Of a stretch of DNA of 64,000 bases, positions 62,763 through 64,000 are shown piece after piece. The notes beneath the pieces were generated by a model. It saw only the letters and a program-made list of their open reading frames with translations. It did not search any database and was not told where the DNA came from. Both the position numbers and the translations under genes were made by a program. The stretch covers positions 51,802 through 115,801 of IMG/VR virus record IMGVR_UViG_3300049046_000039. The stretch is one strand, 5' to 3'. Source of the stretch: a virus. Position 1 is the first letter of the stretch, and each line of letters starts with the position of its first letter.

Positions 62763-64000
62763 TTACTTTACGCTTTCGAGATTCTTTACAGTAACGCTTC
62801 CGTCTGAGTGAGTAGTTACTTCAGCCACGTCAGGAAGATTATGAGTCGCGAGACTGTTAGTGAGACGACGGTTAGCCAGAGCTTCACACTCGCGGTGTGC
62901 GTCGTCGATCATCATCTGCGTAGGAGGCGTCTTTTGAGTCGCTGCAGAAGGACCTCGAAGAGAACCAACAAGACCCATTTCGCGAGCCACCTGAAGATAA
63001 CGGATAGCATCGATCACGACTCCTGCACTGTTTGGAGAGTCTTGAACTGATAAACGAGCGTCAAAGATGACTGGGGCGCCACCAAAGCCCTCGGCTTCAA
63101 TTCGGAAATGCGCGACCTTGTTGTCTCCATGGTACGCAATGTAGCTAGAAGGTCCCGCGTAAATACCATTCTTAGGGACAGGGATTCCTCGAATGTCATT
63201 CTGACTCCTGATAACGTTTTCCTTACTGATCTTCTTCGAGGCCAGACGAGTCTGGTCCATCATGTTGAGGAAGTCAGTGTTACCACCATGGTTGGTCTGC
63301 TCGTGGAACTTAACCTTCATACCACGATTGAAGAAGAGCTCTTGAAGAGCTTGAGACATGATCGAAGCGCCGAGCTGCGATCTCATGTCGTCGCCAATAG
63401 CAGGAATGCCGGCAGCTTTAATGCGCTTCTCCCACTTAGGGTCAGAAACGATAAAGACTGGAATGCAGTTAACGAAAGGAACTTTAGCCTTGAGGCATCC
63501 CTCGACGTAAAACTCCGTAGCTTCCTGAGAGCCGACTGGCAGGTAGTTAAGAACTACGTCTACTTCATGGTCGATAAGGTCTTGAACGAGCTGCTCTTTA
63601 GTAAGCTGCTCGCTTACTTCATCGATGCGGAAAGACTCGTCCTCGTCCCAGTTAATCATGTGAGAAGCAACACCGTCGAGTACTCGACCCATCTTAACTT
63701 CTGTTCTGATGATGTGACCTTCTCTAGTCTCACCGACACAGCAAATGTCTGGCAGACTGTCTTTGTCAATCTGCATGTCCATGGCGCAGTTAGGCTTTGC
63801 GTAGATAGCATCGTCTAGATACTGTCCAACCTTACGGGGGTCGACGTCATAAGCTAGAACAAACTCGATGTTGTCTGCTGTATAGCCACCAATTTCAGGA
63901 AATGCTAGACCAGCTGTCTCGCCAGTCTTAGAGTATAGAGCTACGCCTTCGATAAGGCTCTTAGCACAATTGCCGACACCAATGACGGCGACGCGAATTT
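62763..64000 (-). CDS. ino1: myo-inositol-3-phosphate synthase, 5' end outside window
   Basis: At least 412 codons; the reading frame continues past the right edge. The N-terminal Rossmann loop IRVAVIGVGNCAKSLIEG is visible at 63960-64000. Further traits: ILMAYDVD-like FVLAYDVDPRKVG, PVGSQEATEFYVEG, CIPVFIVSDPKW, GDDMRSQLGASIMSQAL, HGGNTDFLNM, ISKENVIRSQND. This is the bacterial/archaeal-type Ino1 that turns glucose-6-phosphate into inositol-3-phosphate with NAD. A phage copy beside a base-modification cluster suggests inositol is used to decorate DNA or is a sugar donor source; unproven. Confidence 0.93.
   Translation of the reverse strand, partial: IRVAVIGVGNCAKSLIEGVALYSKTGETAGLAFPEIGGYTADNIEFVLAYDVDPRKVGQYLDDAIYAKPNCAMDMQIDKDSLPDICCVGETREGHIIRTEVKMGRVLDGVASHMINWDEDESFRIDEVSEQLTKEQLVQDLIDHEVDVVLNYLPVGSQEATEFYVEGCLKAKVPFVNCIPVFIVSDPKWEKRIKAAGIPAIGDDMRSQLGASIMSQALQELFFNRGMKVKFHEQTNHGGNTDFLNMMDQTRLASKKISKENVIRSQNDIRGIPVPKNGIYAGPSSYIAYHGDNKVAHFRIEAEGFGGAPVIFDARLSVQDSPNSAGVVIDAIRYLQVAREMGLVGSLRGPSAATQKTPPTQMMIDDAHRECEALANRRLTNSLATHNLPDVAEVTTHSDGSVTVKNLESVK

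Noticed and set aside
1-64000. CRISPR arrays, insertion sequences or an attachment site
   Set aside because: I saw no regularly spaced repeats, no transposase or integrase and no tRNA-embedded duplicate; gene set and layout fit a lytic T4-like phage.

Overview
The window is part of a large, strictly lytic, T4-superfamily myovirus genome. The evidence is the replication and expression core in T4-like order: sliding clamp 45, clamp loader 44 and 62, regA, DNA polymerase 43, uvsX, helicase 41, primase 61, nrdA/nrdB, plus T4-type late promoters (TATAAATA). Nearly every gene reads leftward (minus strand); the only clear plus-strand island is a lysis cassette near 37-38 kb. An inner/outer spanin pair, a lipoprotein with a YgiC partner and an M15 endolysin imply a Gram-negative host. 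ThyX and an inositol phosphate synthase would suit T4-like phages of alphaproteobacteria, but the host cannot be fixed from this window.

Layout, left to right. 0-6 kb: small metabolic enzymes (deoxynucleotidase, RlpA-like protein, glutaredoxin, phosphoesterase, YgiC/YgiB-like pair), then a gene with an in-frame UAG at codon 6 followed by a tRNA with a CUA anticodon. 5.8-9.1 kb: a Ro60/TROVE-like protein with a family of structured RNAs, each closed by a terminal helix and carrying a YTWCAGCAA motif; several hold circularly permuted tRNA bodies, as expected of Y RNAs (YrlA type). 9-14 kb: small genes, a promoter-terminator-defined small RNA that displays an anti-Shine-Dalgarno sequence, a polynucleotide kinase, a holin candidate and an Acb1-like anti-CBASS phosphodiesterase. 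14-20 kb: nucleotide metabolism (MazG, NrdB, NrdA, ThyX) and primase. 20-31 kb: late/virion-type proteins, an ADP-ribosyltransferase-like protein, NMN-adenylyltransferase-like and ligase-like nucleotidyltransferases. 31-37 kb: gp41, UvsX, gp43. 37-38.2 kb: lysis. 39-50 kb: a tRNA array interleaved with small genes; with the outlying tRNAs it covers all 20 amino acids. 50-56 kb: small genes, RegA, clamp loader and clamp. 56-64 kb: a cluster that looks like a DNA-base hypermodification system (GT-A glycosyltransferase, C5-cytosine methyltransferase, a HMUDK-helical/aGPT-PPlase-like protein, a HAD hydrolase, an uncharacterised protein and myo-inositol-3-phosphate synthase).

Transcription seems to use host sigma70-like promoters of unusually uniform form (TTGACA or TTTACA/TTTACT, 16-17 bp, TATAAT-like) ahead of early operons and tRNA blocks, and TATAAATA boxes ahead of late genes. 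The most notable systems are the Rsr/Y-RNA-like module with tRNA mimics, the amber-suppressor tRNA next to an amber-interrupted gene, the anti-SD small RNA, and the hypermodification cluster that includes an inositol phosphate synthase.
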